Part shown: positions 27,360-34,970 of the stretch, one piece after another | Numbering within the stretch: position 1 is the first letter of the stretch | How the letters are laid out: every line of letters starts with the position of its first letter | From: Flavobacteriales bacterium | Lineage (GTDB): Bacteria > Bacteroidota > Bacteroidia > Flavobacteriales_F > PHOS-HE28 | DNA: 64,000 nucleotides | NCBI GenBank assembly: GCA_019638115.1 | Contig: JAHBUK010000002.1 | Location: forward strand, 751,867-815,866 | Reading direction: 5' to 3' | Made by a program: the position numbers and the translations under genes | The notes under the pieces: generated by a model | What the model was told of the DNA's origin: nothing | Seen by the model: only the letters and a program-made list of their open reading frames with translations | Database searches by the model: none

Positions 27360-28850
27360 TCACTCCACCTCCACCACGCGCAGGAAGTCCAGCGCTGCTT
27401 CCATGGGTTCGTGCATCACCACATCCTGCTGGATGAAGGGCACACGCTCGCGGAAGGCCGCCACGAAGGACTCCAAGCGCACGGAACTGCGCAGCGGGCG
27501 GCGGAATTCGAGCGCTTGTGCGGCCGAGAAGAGTTCGATGGCGAGGATGCGCTCCACATCGTGTACCACCTGCCAGGTCTTCAGCGCCGCAGCGGCACCC
27601 ATGCTCACGTGGTCCTCCTGGCCGTTGCTGCTGTCAATGGTATCCACGCTGTTGGGCATGCAGCGCTGCTTGTTGGCGCTCACCAGGGAAGCAGCCGTGT
27701 ACTGCGGGATCATGAAGCCGCTGTTAAGCCCGGGATCGGCTACTAAAAAGGCGGGCAGGCCGCGCTGTCCGCTGATGAGCTTGTAGCTGCGCCGCTCGCT
27801 GATGCTGCCCAGTTCGGCCACAGCGATGGCCAGGAAGTCCAGGGCCAGGGCCAGCGGCTGCCCGTGGAAATTGCCGGCACTGATCACCAGGTCCTCGTCG
27901 TCGAACACCGTGGGGTTGTCCGTCACTGATTCCAATTCGCGCTCCACCACACGCTCCACGTAGGCGATGGCATCGCGGCTGGCGCCGTGCACCTGCGGAA
28001 TGCAGCGGAAGGAGTACGGGTCCTGCACGTGCACCTTGCTGCGCGTGGCCAGTTTGCTGCCCTTCAGCAGGGAGCGCATGTGCCCGGCCACCACGGCCTG
28101 CCCCGGATGGGGACGCACCGCATGCACCGATGCGTGGAAGGGCTCCGTGCGCCCATCAAAGCCATCCAGCGAAATTGCAGCGATGATGTCAGCGAGCTGC
28201 GCCAAGCGGTTGGCCTTCAAGGTTAAAAGCGCGGCATAGGCATTCATGAACTGGGTGCCGTTCAGCAGGGCCAGCCCTTCCTTGGGACCGAGCTCCAGGG
28301 GCTTCCAACCGAGCTTCTTCAGGGCCGCGGCGCTCTTCATGCGCTTGCCTTCCAACACCACTTCGCCCAGGCCCAGCAACGGCAGGCTCAGGTGCGCCAG
28401 CGGGGCCAGGTCGCCACTGGCACCCAGGGATCCGCGCTCATACACCACGGGCAGCATGTCGGCATTGTACATGTCCACCAAGCGCTGCACGGTGGCCGGT
28501 GCCACGGCGCTGTGCCCGAAGGCCATGTTCTGCACCTTCAGCAGCAGCATGGCGCGCACGATCTCCGCCGGAACGGGCTCCCCGCTTCCGCAGGCGTGGC
28601 TCATCACCAGGTTCTTCTGGAGTTGGGCCAGCTGCTCCTTGCCGATGCTGCGATCGTACAAGGCGCCAAAGCCGGTGTTCACTCCGTAGATTGGGGCATC
28701 GCTCTGCTTCAGGCGGTCGCGCAGGTAGGCGTGGCTCTGGCGCATGGCATCCTTGGCCGTGGGGCTAAGGGCGATGGACTTGCGTGCCGAAAGGATGTGG
28801 CCGAGCTCAGCGAGATCGAGGCCGATGGTTCCGATGGGATGGGTGGTCAT
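27360..28850 (-). CDS. hutH: Histidine ammonia-lyase
   Basis: The protein has 496 residues, the usual family length. The A144-S145-G146 tripeptide in GSLGASGDLAPLAH forms the MIO electrophile, and Tyr56 in YGVNTGFG and His85 in SHACGSGE are conserved catalytic residues. The enzyme releases ammonia from L-histidine to give urocanate, the first step of histidine degradation; no other hut gene is nearby. A tyrosine or phenylalanine lyase is the alternative, but SHACG favours histidine. It lies downstream of hisS on the same strand, separated by an inverted heptamer array that ends 22 nt before its ATG. Confidence 0.9.
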   Translation of the reverse strand: MTTHPIGTIGLDLAELGHILSARKSIALSPTAKDAMRQSHAYLRDRLKQSDAPIYGVNTGFGALYDRSIGKEQLAQLQKNLVMSHACGSGEPVPAEIVRAMLLLKVQNMAFGHSAVAPATVQRLVDMYNADMLPVVYERGSLGASGDLAPLAHLSLPLLGLGEVVLEGKRMKSAAALKKLGWKPLELGPKEGLALLNGTQFMNAYAALLTLKANRLAQLADIIAAISLDGFDGRTEPFHASVHAVRPHPGQAVVAGHMRSLLKGSKLATRSKVHVQDPYSFRCIPQVHGASRDAIAYVERVVERELESVTDNPTVFDDEDLVISAGNFHGQPLALALDFLAIAVAELGSISERRSYKLISGQRGLPAFLVADPGLNSGFMIPQYTAASLVSANKQRCMPNSVDTIDSSNGQEDHVSMGAAAALKTWQVVHDVERILAIELFSAAQALEFRRPLRSSVRLESFVAAFRERVPFIQQDVVMHEPMEAALDFLRVVEVE

Positions 28851-28871
28851 GGGAAGCGGTTGTCCGGGGAT

Positions 28872-28952
28872 CGTTGTCAGTTCTCAGTTGTCTGTTCTTA
28901 GTGCGCAGCGATGAAGCGTGGTCAGCAGCCTGACAACTAAGAACTGACAACT
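28872..28952. repeat. Inverted heptamer array between hisS and hutH
   Basis: On the plus strand, 28872-28899 holds four 7-bp units of the form AGTT(G/C)T(C/T). Three reverse-complement units (GACAACT, AAGAACT, GACAACT) fill 28932-28952. The arms match at 20 of 22 positions and are about 35 nt apart, so the hisS-hutH transcript could form a long hairpin. The right arm overlaps the 3' end of hisS: the hisS stop codon (28937-28939) and its last codons are made of repeat units. The left arm ends 22 nt before the hutH start. Confidence 0.85.
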
Positions 28953-30274
28953 GCTATCAGCTCAGCCTCCGAAATGCTCCGCTGCTCGCCCGTCCTCATG
29001 TCCTTCAGGGTGACGGTCCCGCTCTGCAACTCGCTTTCGCCGATCACGGCCACGTAGCCGATGCCTTTGTCGTTGGCGTACTTGAACTGCTTGGCCAGCT
29101 TGACCGCATCGGGGTACAATTCGGCGGCGATGCCCGCTTCGCGCAGTTGGCGCAGGAGCTTCAGGCCGTGCATGGCCTCGGCCGCACCGAAGTTGGTGAT
29201 GAGCACCCGGGTGCTGCCACCCAGCTCCGCAGGGAATTTGCCGGTTTCCTGCAGCACGTCGTAGATGCGGTCGGCACCGAAGCTGATGCCCACACCGCTC
29301 ATGCCCTTCAGTCCGAACACGCCGGTGAGGTCATCGTAGCGACCACCGCCGCAGATGCTGCTGCCGAGCGAGCCTTCCAGGGCCTTCACCTCGAAGATGG
29401 CACCGGTGTAGTAGTCCAGGCCGCGGGCAAGGGTCGGGTCGAACTCCAGCACGGCGCTCTTCATGGCTCCCACGGCATCGAAGGTGAAGGAAAGGTCCTT
29501 CAAGCCTTGCTGCGCCGTGGCGGAGGCTGCCAACCACCGCTCCAATACCGGGCGCTGCTCGCTCCAGGTGCCGCTCAGCTCGAACAGGGGGGCGATGCCT
29601 TGGATGGCCGCATCGCTCACGCCTTTCGCGCGCATCTCCTCCTCCACTTTCTCCCGCCCGATCTTGTCCAGCTTGTCGATCGCGGTCACGATGTCCACCA
29701 CCTTCTCCGGCTGGCCGCTCACTTCAGCGATACCGCTCAGCACTTTGCGGTCGTTGATCTTCACCACCACCTTCAAGCCCAGATCGGTGAACACATCATC
29801 GAAGAGCTGAACGAGTTCCACCTCGTTGATCAAACTCGTGCTTCCGATCATGTCGGCATCGCACTGGTAAAACTCACGGTACCGCCCCTTCTGAGGCCGA
29901 TCGGCACGCCATACCGGCTGTATCTGGTAGCGCTTGAAGGGGAAGGCGATCTCGTGCTGGTGCTGAACGACGTAGCGGGCAAAGGGCACGGTGAGGTCGT
30001 AGCGGAGAGCTTCAGCCGCCAAACCCTTGCTGCGGTCCTCCAAGGCGCGTTCCAGTTCGGCACCGCGCTTCAGCACTTTGAAGATCAGGCGATCCCCTTC
30101 CTCCCCGTACTTGCCGGTGAGGGTCTCGAGGTTTTCCATGGCGGGCGTTTCCAGGGGCAGGAAGCCGTACTTCTGAAAGACCCGTTCGATGGTGCTGAAG
30201 ATGTACTTGCGGCGCAGCATCTCCGTTGGGGAGAAGTCGCGGGTGCCTTTGGGGATGGAAGGCTTTGTGGCCAT
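28937..30274 (-). CDS. hisS: Histidyl-tRNA synthetase
   Basis: The protein has 445 residues and belongs to the class II synthetases. Motif 1 begins KGTRDFSP near the N-terminus. Motif 2 is the KRYQIQPVWRADRP region. The histidine-specific signatures are LARGLDYYTGAIFE and the CGGGRYDDL loop. A C-terminal anticodon-binding domain (about 350-440) contains AAELYPDAVKLAKQFKYAN. It charges tRNA-His. The ATG at 30274 (MATKPSIPKGTRDF) is preferred to one at 30295, which lies in repeat-like sequence. The last codons and stop derive from the inverted heptamer array, and the leader contains the 245-bp heptamer array. Confidence 0.95.
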   Translation of the reverse strand: MATKPSIPKGTRDFSPTEMLRRKYIFSTIERVFQKYGFLPLETPAMENLETLTGKYGEEGDRLIFKVLKRGAELERALEDRSKGLAAEALRYDLTVPFARYVVQHQHEIAFPFKRYQIQPVWRADRPQKGRYREFYQCDADMIGSTSLINEVELVQLFDDVFTDLGLKVVVKINDRKVLSGIAEVSGQPEKVVDIVTAIDKLDKIGREKVEEEMRAKGVSDAAIQGIAPLFELSGTWSEQRPVLERWLAASATAQQGLKDLSFTFDAVGAMKSAVLEFDPTLARGLDYYTGAIFEVKALEGSLGSSICGGGRYDDLTGVFGLKGMSGVGISFGADRIYDVLQETGKFPAELGGSTRVLITNFGAAEAMHGLKLLRQLREAGIAAELYPDAVKLAKQFKYANDKGIGYVAVIGESELQSGTVTLKDMRTGEQRSISEAELIAVVSS

Positions 30275-30276
30275 GT

Positions 30277-30536
30277 TCAAGGGTGCAATGCTCAAGGATC
30301 AAGTCAGAAGATCCAAGTCTCTGTATTCAAGGTTCAAGCATCAAGTCTCAAGTCTCAATATTCAAGCATCAAGTCTCAACGTTCAAGTCACAAGCATCAA
30401 GCATCAAGTCTCAAGCATCAAGTCTCAAGTCTCAAGATCCAAGTATCAATGTTCAAGTCTCAAGCATCAAGTCTCAATGTTCAAGTCTCAATATTCAAGC
30501 CTCAAGCATCAAGGTTCAAGTCTCAAGGTTCAAGAA
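30277..30536. repeat. Heptamer array (unit TCAAGNN) in front of hisS
   Basis: From 30292 to 30536 the sequence divides without a single insertion or deletion into 35 consecutive 7-bp units. Most read TCAAG followed by TC, CA, GT or AT. A looser stretch with TCAAGGG starts at 30277, two bases from the hisS start codon. All units point the same way. Because 7 is not a multiple of 3 and the units rarely create stops, all three plus-strand frames stay open, but nothing suggests translation. It occupies the presumed hisS leader. Confidence 0.92.
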
Positions 30537-30644
30537 CCCGGTGGTGTGGCGGGGAGCGCTTGTTCCTTGGGAGCTGGGGGCGCGAAGGTAAGCGGGGGGG
30601 CCGAGGGACTGGCCCGAACGATGTGGAGCGGGGAACGGATGGCC

Positions 30645-30689
30645 CTAAAAAGCGGAACCGCCCAGGCTGAGCCCTAGGGCGGTCCGCTT
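30645..30689 (-). terminator. Minus-strand Rho-independent terminator
   Basis: AAGCGGAACCGCCC (30650-30663) pairs with GGGCGGTCCGCTT (30677-30689) with one bulged base. Read on the minus strand the stem runs into five T residues (30647-30651 complement). It should stop transcription coming from the islet gene at 30987-31412 before the hisS leader, which would place the hisS promoter within or next to the heptamer array. Confidence 0.7.
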
Positions 30690-30835
30690 GACCAGAACGT
30701 CACCGGGCCGGGGCCGGATGCTTCGCTCCACTGCAAGGATAGCGGGCTGCGGGCACAGCAGCAGCAGAACGGCTCACCAGTCTGCGGGCGTTATATACAA
30801 CCCCGAGCTACTGGTGGCAGGCACGGTTCGGAGAT

Positions 30836-30848
30836 GTTAGCGGAACTC
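30836..30848. repeat. 13-bp direct repeat, copy 1 (GTTAGCGGAACTC)
   Basis: This is identical to the copy at 31729-31741. The pair brackets about 880 bp that include the AT-richer exported-protein gene. Flanking bases differ on both sides, so the match is exactly 13 bp. Confidence 0.6.
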
Positions 30849-30986
30849 TTGGCTGCGGGTGATGGCTTCCCAGAAGCTCGCCAGTGCGATCTGACGGCGG
30901 TGGCGTATGCTTGAGCTTCCGCTGTAGAGGGAGCAAGGATCACTTCACCTCCAGTAATGAGTGGCCGAACTTTGGGGAAGCTTACA

Positions 30987-31412
30987 CTACCAAAACTTGC
31001 TATTAGCAATTCTCAACTCACGGGATTCATTATATTTCCAATCTTTCCTCTTACCAGTTCTGATATTGATGGTGCACAGTTTACGTGCATGCTTGTAGTA
31101 TATCACGTTATGTAGGTGTCCCTTCCTATCGTAGTATTTCCACCACCCCTGCTCAACATCGAACTCAAAGTAACCCTCGCGGGCAGCGTATCCGGATTTT
31201 CTGAAAAAGAACCAAAGCCCATATTTTACTTTTCCTCGTCGGTCAGAATATTGTTGAATTGGTGTGCCTTCGAATGTCATCCGAAAATCATGCTGGTAGC
31301 GATGTGCAGAATACTGAAATAGTGTATCTATCTCAATTAGCGGACATTGAGCATTTGCATTGTTCAAATTAACAACACAAACTATGCATGTGTGCAACAA
31401 GAATTTGTACAT
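30987..31412 (-). CDS. Small exported protein in an AT-richer islet
   Basis: The protein has 141 residues with a signal peptide (about 1-22, ending NANAQ). The body contains MORN-like or toxin_antidote-type strand motifs such as GKVKYGLWFFFRKSGYAAREGYFEF (positions 60-84) and EQGWWKYYDRKGHLHNVIYY (positions 87-106), typical of Bacteroidetes proteins with short aromatic beta repeats. Its base composition is clearly richer in A and T than that of the neighbouring genes, it is bracketed by a 13-bp direct repeat, and no operon partner is present. This suggests recent acquisition. The function is unknown. Confidence 0.65.
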   Translation of the reverse strand: MYKFLLHTCIVCVVNLNNANAQCPLIEIDTLFQYSAHRYQHDFRMTFEGTPIQQYSDRRGKVKYGLWFFFRKSGYAAREGYFEFDVEQGWWKYYDRKGHLHNVIYYKHARKLCTINIRTGKRKDWKYNESRELRIANSKFW

Positions 31413-31491
31413 TATTTATGTGTGCGATTTTTTCACGGTTTAGACCTACGATATGATGCCCCCTGCTCCCGCGAATCCTGCTTAGGCGGGA

Positions 31492-31515
31492 CAGGTCCGA
31501 TATGCATCGGACCTG
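31492..31515. repeat. Perfect 10-bp-arm hairpin
   Basis: CAGGTCCGAT and its exact complement ATCGGACCTG enclose the 4-nt loop ATGC. There is no T-run on either side, so it is not an obvious terminator. A similar sequence (GGTCCGATGGGCATTGGAC) recurs at 31644-31662 with one G-T pair in the stem. Confidence 0.6.
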
Positions 31516-31728
31516 CGATCCGTGGTCCCTTCATGCCATATCAGCTTTTACCATTGTTCCAAAGGGATCTATGCTCCCCTCCTGTTTCGTGCAAGCTTCA
31601 ACATGCCCAAAGTCCAGTGTAGGTTGGTCAATGCATTTCCCATGGTCCGATGGGCATTGGACGTGCACCTTGTAGTACCTGGCCACTCACCGAAGGTAAT
31701 CGTTGCCGATCACACCTCCGTCGGGGGC

Positions 31729-31741
31729 GTTAGCGGAACTC
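31729..31741. repeat. 13-bp direct repeat, copy 2 (GTTAGCGGAACTC)
   Basis: This is the exact match to 30836-30848. It lies 18 bp before the GTG start of the DUF5683 gene, so the right edge of the islet, if it is one, sits in that gene's leader. Confidence 0.6.
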
Positions 31742-31758
31742 GTGCGACCTTTGCCCCT

Positions 31759-32373
31759 GTGCGAACGCTGCGCTACTCGATGATACTGGCCCTGGTGGTG
31801 GCCGCTTGCCCTCTGCTGGCACAGCGGCTGTACCAACCTGCGGCTGGCTTTGATAGCATTGATCTCCCCACTGGGGCCATGGTGCGGAGCGATACCGTAG
31901 CAACCGTGGATCTCGACTGGCGGCTTCGTCACTCGACCAAGCGAGCCACGCTGCTCTCGGCCGTGGTACCCGGGGCCGGGCAGATCTACAACCGCAAGTA
32001 TTGGAAGGCCCCGATCGCGTGGGCAGGATTGGGAACTTGTGTCTACTTCATCCAGGACAACAACCGCGAGTACCAGCGCTACCGCACGGCCTACCTGGCT
32101 TCGGTGGATGGCGACCCGGACACCGTCTCCGAGTTCGAGGGGCAGTTCAGCCCGCAACAGGTGCTGGACGTGGCCAATACCTACCGCCGCTGGCGCGACC
32201 TGAGCTACGTATCACTGGGCCTGGTGTACCTGCTGAACGTGATCGATGCCAACGTGGATGCGCATTTCGTACGCTTCGATGTGGGCCCGGACCTGGGGCT
32301 TGGCGTGGGGCCTTCCCTCCCACTGGCCATGCAGGGCCAGCCGGGCCTCAGCTTCAGCCTCAGCCTGCGCTGA
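31759..32373 (+). CDS. DUF5683 domain protein
   Basis: The protein has about 204 residues. A signal-like N-terminus (MRTLRYSMILALVVAACPLLAQ, positions 1-22) is followed by the DUF5683 core: KRATLLSAVVPGAGQIYNRK, WKAPI, a short hydrophobic segment, then YFIQDNNREYQRYRTAY and a final membrane-like helix LGLVYLLNVIDANVDAHF. The family is Bacteroidetes-specific and is often encoded near cell-wall or division genes; its role is unknown. GTG at 31759 gives the better signal peptide; ATG at 31780 is the alternative. dapB follows 81 bp later. Confidence 0.82.
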   Translation: MRTLRYSMILALVVAACPLLAQRLYQPAAGFDSIDLPTGAMVRSDTVATVDLDWRLRHSTKRATLLSAVVPGAGQIYNRKYWKAPIAWAGLGTCVYFIQDNNREYQRYRTAYLASVDGDPDTVSEFEGQFSPQQVLDVANTYRRWRDLSYVSLGLVYLLNVIDANVDAHFVRFDVGPDLGLGVGPSLPLAMQGQPGLSFSLSLR

Positions 32374-32454
32374 GCGTTACCGTCCATGGATCCGCGCGCA
32401 GCGGCCCGCATCATCCGGTTAACTTCGGCGCCGCTCCCGCAACATCCCCGCACC

Positions 32455-33171
32455 ATGCGCATCGCACTCTACGGCTACGGCAGAATGGGCAAGGCCATCG
32501 AAGCCGCCGCCTTGTCCCGTGGCCACGAAGTGGTGCTGCGCGTGGACAGCAGCAATGCAGGCATCCCGCCGGTGGGCGCGGATGTGGCCATCGAGTTCAG
32601 CAGGCCCGAACTGGCCGTGACCAACATGCAGCTGTGCCTGGAGAACGGCGTGCCCGTGGTGGTAGGCACCACCGGTTGGTACAACGAACTGGAGCGTGTG
32701 CGTGCGCTGGTGCAGGCCACGCAGGGCAGTCTGCTGTGGGCCAGCAACTTCAGCATCGGCGTAAACCTCTTCTTCCGCCTGAACCGCACCCTGGCGGCGC
32801 TGATGGAAGGCCAGGCGCAGTACCGGGCGCACATCGACGAGATCCACCACGTGCACAAGCTGGATGCGCCCAGCGGCACGGCCATCACCCTGGCGCGCGA
32901 CATCGACCTGCGGGTGAAGCGTTACGAAGGCTGGGCCTTGCGGACCACCGGCGAAGCTGCGGAAGTGCCCGGTGCGCTGCCGATCCACAGCGAACGCATC
33001 GGCGAAGTGCCGGGCAAACACGCCGTTACCTGGGCCGGTGCGGACGACCGCATCACCATCACCCACGAAGCGTTCGGACGTACGGGCTTCGCTACCGGAG
33101 CCGTTGTTGCTGCGGAATGGATCCAAGGCCGCAGCGGGCTGTTCACCATGGATGATGTTCTGAACCATTAA
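32455..33171 (+). CDS. dapB: 4-hydroxy-tetrahydrodipicolinate reductase
   Basis: The protein has 238 residues, typical of the shorter Bacteroidetes form. It has an N-terminal NAD(P)-binding loop GYGRMGKAI (7-15), the VVGTTGW segment (about 69-75), and the catalytic signature H131-H132-x2-K135-x-D-A-P-S-G-T-A. The enzyme makes tetrahydrodipicolinate on the way to lysine and meso-diaminopimelate for peptidoglycan. It is followed by two signal peptidase genes in the same direction, the first after an octamer array that begins 2 bp beyond the dapB stop. Confidence 0.93.
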   Translation: MRIALYGYGRMGKAIEAAALSRGHEVVLRVDSSNAGIPPVGADVAIEFSRPELAVTNMQLCLENGVPVVVGTTGWYNELERVRALVQATQGSLLWASNFSIGVNLFFRLNRTLAALMEGQAQYRAHIDEIHHVHKLDAPSGTAITLARDIDLRVKRYEGWALRTTGEAAEVPGALPIHSERIGEVPGKHAVTWAGADDRITITHEAFGRTGFATGAVVAAEWIQGRSGLFTMDDVLNH

Positions 33172-33173
33172 GA

Positions 33174-33366
33174 ATGTGGAGATGAGAGGATGTGGGAATG
33201 TGGAGATGAATGCATGTGGAGATGTGGAGGCGGTCCGGTCAGAAGTTGCTGATACGATCGCACTTGAACCTTTTCACTGCCCTCCCAAGGCTCCTCGCAT
33301 CTCCACATCTTCACATCTCCACATCTTCACTTTTCCCGCATTTCCCGCATTCTCCCATTTCCACAT
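33174..33366. repeat. Inverted octamer array between dapB and lepB
   Basis: 33174-33229 consists of seven consecutive 8-bp units based on ATGTGGAG, in exact register. 33293-33366 holds the opposite orientation: CTCCACAT, CTTCACAT, CTCCACAT and CTTCACTT, then slightly longer CCCGCAT-type units, ending TTCCACAT. About 63 bp of non-repetitive sequence separate the arms. The array starts 2 bp after the dapB stop and ends 10 bp before the lepB ATG at 33377. Confidence 0.9.
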
Positions 33367-33376
33367 CTGATCCCCC

Positions 33377-34948
33377 ATGATCCCTTACCTCTTCCTGTTC
33401 GCCTACCTGCTCGTGCTCTTCGCCAGCCTCTGGAAGCTCTTCCAAAAGGCGGGCAAGCCGGCGTGGGCGGGCTTCGTACCCGGCTACAACCTGCTGGTAT
33501 GGCTAAAGATCACGGGCAAGCCCTGGTGGTGGATCTTCCTCTTCCTGGTGCCGGGCGTGAACCTGCTGATGTTCATCATCATGAACGTGAACATCAGCAT
33601 CGTGCTGGGCGAGCGGGACTTCAAGGAGCATGTGCTGATGACCTTCCTGCCTTGGTGGAAAGTGCCGCAGACCGTGTTCGCCACCAAGAACGCCTACGTG
33701 GGTCCCATTCCGCCGGAGAAACGCCAGCGCGGCCGCTTAGGCCAGTGGGGCGATGCCATCCTCTTCGCCGTGATCGTGGCCACGGTGTTCCGCACCTTCA
33801 CCTTCGAGGCCTTCACCATCCCCACCCCCTCCATGGAGAAGAGCCTGCTGGTGGGCGATTACCTCTTTGTGAGCAAGCTGAGCTACGGTCCACGCATGCC
33901 GATGACCCCGCTCACCTTCCCCTTCACGCACCACACGCTGCCCGTGGTGAACAAACCGAGCTTCGTCACCTGGTTCAGCCAGCCCTACCGCCGCCTGCCG
34001 GGCTTCGGCGAGCCGCAGCGGGGCGATGCGGTGGTCTTCAACTTCCCCGAAGGCGATACGGTGGTGACCAACTTCCAGAACCAGAGCTACTACCAACTGG
34101 TGCGGCAGTACGGACGCGCCAACGTGCACAACCCGCGTTTCAGCGCGCCCAACGTGGTGGATGGGCAGGTGCGCTCCACGCCCATGGGCGGCATATTGGT
34201 GCGCCCGCTGGACAAGCGTGAGAACTACATCAAGCGCTGCGTGGCCGTGGCCGGTGATACCGTGCAGGTGATCGATGGTGTGGTTCACGTGAACGGCCAG
34301 CCTGAAGCCTTCCCCGAGCATGCCCAGTACGGCTACGAGACCAGCTGGAAAGTGCAGGTGAACCGCTCCAACCTGGACCGTGTGGAGAAGATGCTGAAGG
34401 AGACCTACGACATCGGCCTGGGCGACATCTCCGAAGGCAAGAGCGGCAACGGCTCGCTGAACGTGGCACTCACCGCCGAACAGGTGAAGAAGCTGGAGGG
34501 CAATACGCTCCTCGGGCCCTTGACCCGCTTGGTGAACCCGGCCGGCTACGCCCCCAGCTATGCCACCCTGCCCTATTTCCCCAACCACCCCGACTACGCT
34601 TGGAGCGAGGACAACTTCGGACCTTTGTACATCCCCAAGGCCGGTGCCACCGTGGCCCTTGACCTGAAGAACCTGCCGCTCTACCAGCGCGCCATCGACC
34701 TCTACGAAGGCAACGACCTGGAGGTGCGCGATGGCGTGATCCTCATCAACGGCCAGGCCGCCACCAGCTACACCTTCAAGCAGAACTACTACTGGCTGAT
34801 GGGCGACAACCGCCACCGCTCCCAGGACAGCCGCTTCTGGGGCTTCGTGCCGCACGACCATGTGGTGGGCAAGGCCGTGCTCGTGTGGTTCACCAAGGAC
34901 CCCTACACCGGCATCCGTTGGAAGCGCCTCTTCACCGTTGTGCGCTGA
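33377..34948 (+). CDS. lepB: Signal peptidase I with DUF5684-like membrane N-terminus
   Basis: The protein has 523 residues, far longer than E. coli LepB. The N-terminus has two or three membrane segments (about 1-24, 36-78) resembling DUF5684. Next come a transmembrane anchor (about 124-142), the catalytic S152 in TPSMEKSL, the catalytic K286 in ENYIKRCVA, a large insertion (about 320-440), and the GDNRHRSQDSRFWG box near the end. It removes signal peptides from exported proteins at the inner membrane. A second copy follows after 22 bp. The leader contains the octamer array. Confidence 0.93.
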   Translation: MIPYLFLFAYLLVLFASLWKLFQKAGKPAWAGFVPGYNLLVWLKITGKPWWWIFLFLVPGVNLLMFIIMNVNISIVLGERDFKEHVLMTFLPWWKVPQTVFATKNAYVGPIPPEKRQRGRLGQWGDAILFAVIVATVFRTFTFEAFTIPTPSMEKSLLVGDYLFVSKLSYGPRMPMTPLTFPFTHHTLPVVNKPSFVTWFSQPYRRLPGFGEPQRGDAVVFNFPEGDTVVTNFQNQSYYQLVRQYGRANVHNPRFSAPNVVDGQVRSTPMGGILVRPLDKRENYIKRCVAVAGDTVQVIDGVVHVNGQPEAFPEHAQYGYETSWKVQVNRSNLDRVEKMLKETYDIGLGDISEGKSGNGSLNVALTAEQVKKLEGNTLLGPLTRLVNPAGYAPSYATLPYFPNHPDYAWSEDNFGPLYIPKAGATVALDLKNLPLYQRAIDLYEGNDLEVRDGVILINGQAATSYTFKQNYYWLMGDNRHRSQDSRFWGFVPHDHVVGKAVLVWFTKDPYTGIRWKRLFTVVR

Positions 34949-34970
34949 TCACGGCCGAGCGCTGAACCCG

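Larger units (their letters stand above)
30537..30986. other. 450-bp gap upstream of the hisS leader
   Basis: No convincing gene is seen. The stretch contains a minus-strand terminator (30650-30689), then a GC-rich segment without recognisable coding signal, and one copy of the 13-bp repeat GTTAGCGGAACTC at 30836-30848. A 72-codon minus-strand frame (30791-31009) overlaps the end of the next gene and lacks family resemblance. No tRNA fold was recognised. Confidence 0.5.
31413..31758. other. 346-bp divergent gap with two related hairpins
   Basis: The region separates the islet gene (minus) from the DUF5683 gene (plus). It contains a perfect hairpin at 31492-31515, a degenerate relative at 31644-31662 and the second 13-bp repeat copy. 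Its frames contain no credible gene. The promoters for both flanking genes should lie here, but no clean TAnnTTTG box was found. Confidence 0.5.

Noticed and set aside
30292-30536. Heptad-repeat peptides (such as QVSSLKH) readable in all three plus-strand frames
   Set aside because: All three frames are open only because the TCAAGNN unit lacks stops, and the frames are equivalent. No start site or family match exists, so I treat it as non-coding repeat.
30277-30536. CRISPR array
   Set aside because: Units are 7 bp with no spacers of 25-40 bp and no cas genes nearby.
30791-31009. 72-codon minus-strand frame downstream of the islet gene
   Set aside because: It overlaps the end of the better-supported islet gene and has no recognisable domain or suitable start.
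30780-31741. Integron-type attC sites at the islet edges (GCTAAC/GTTAGC and TAACGCC words)
   Set aside because: The required paired core sites and the imperfect cruciform could not be built, and no integrase is in the window.
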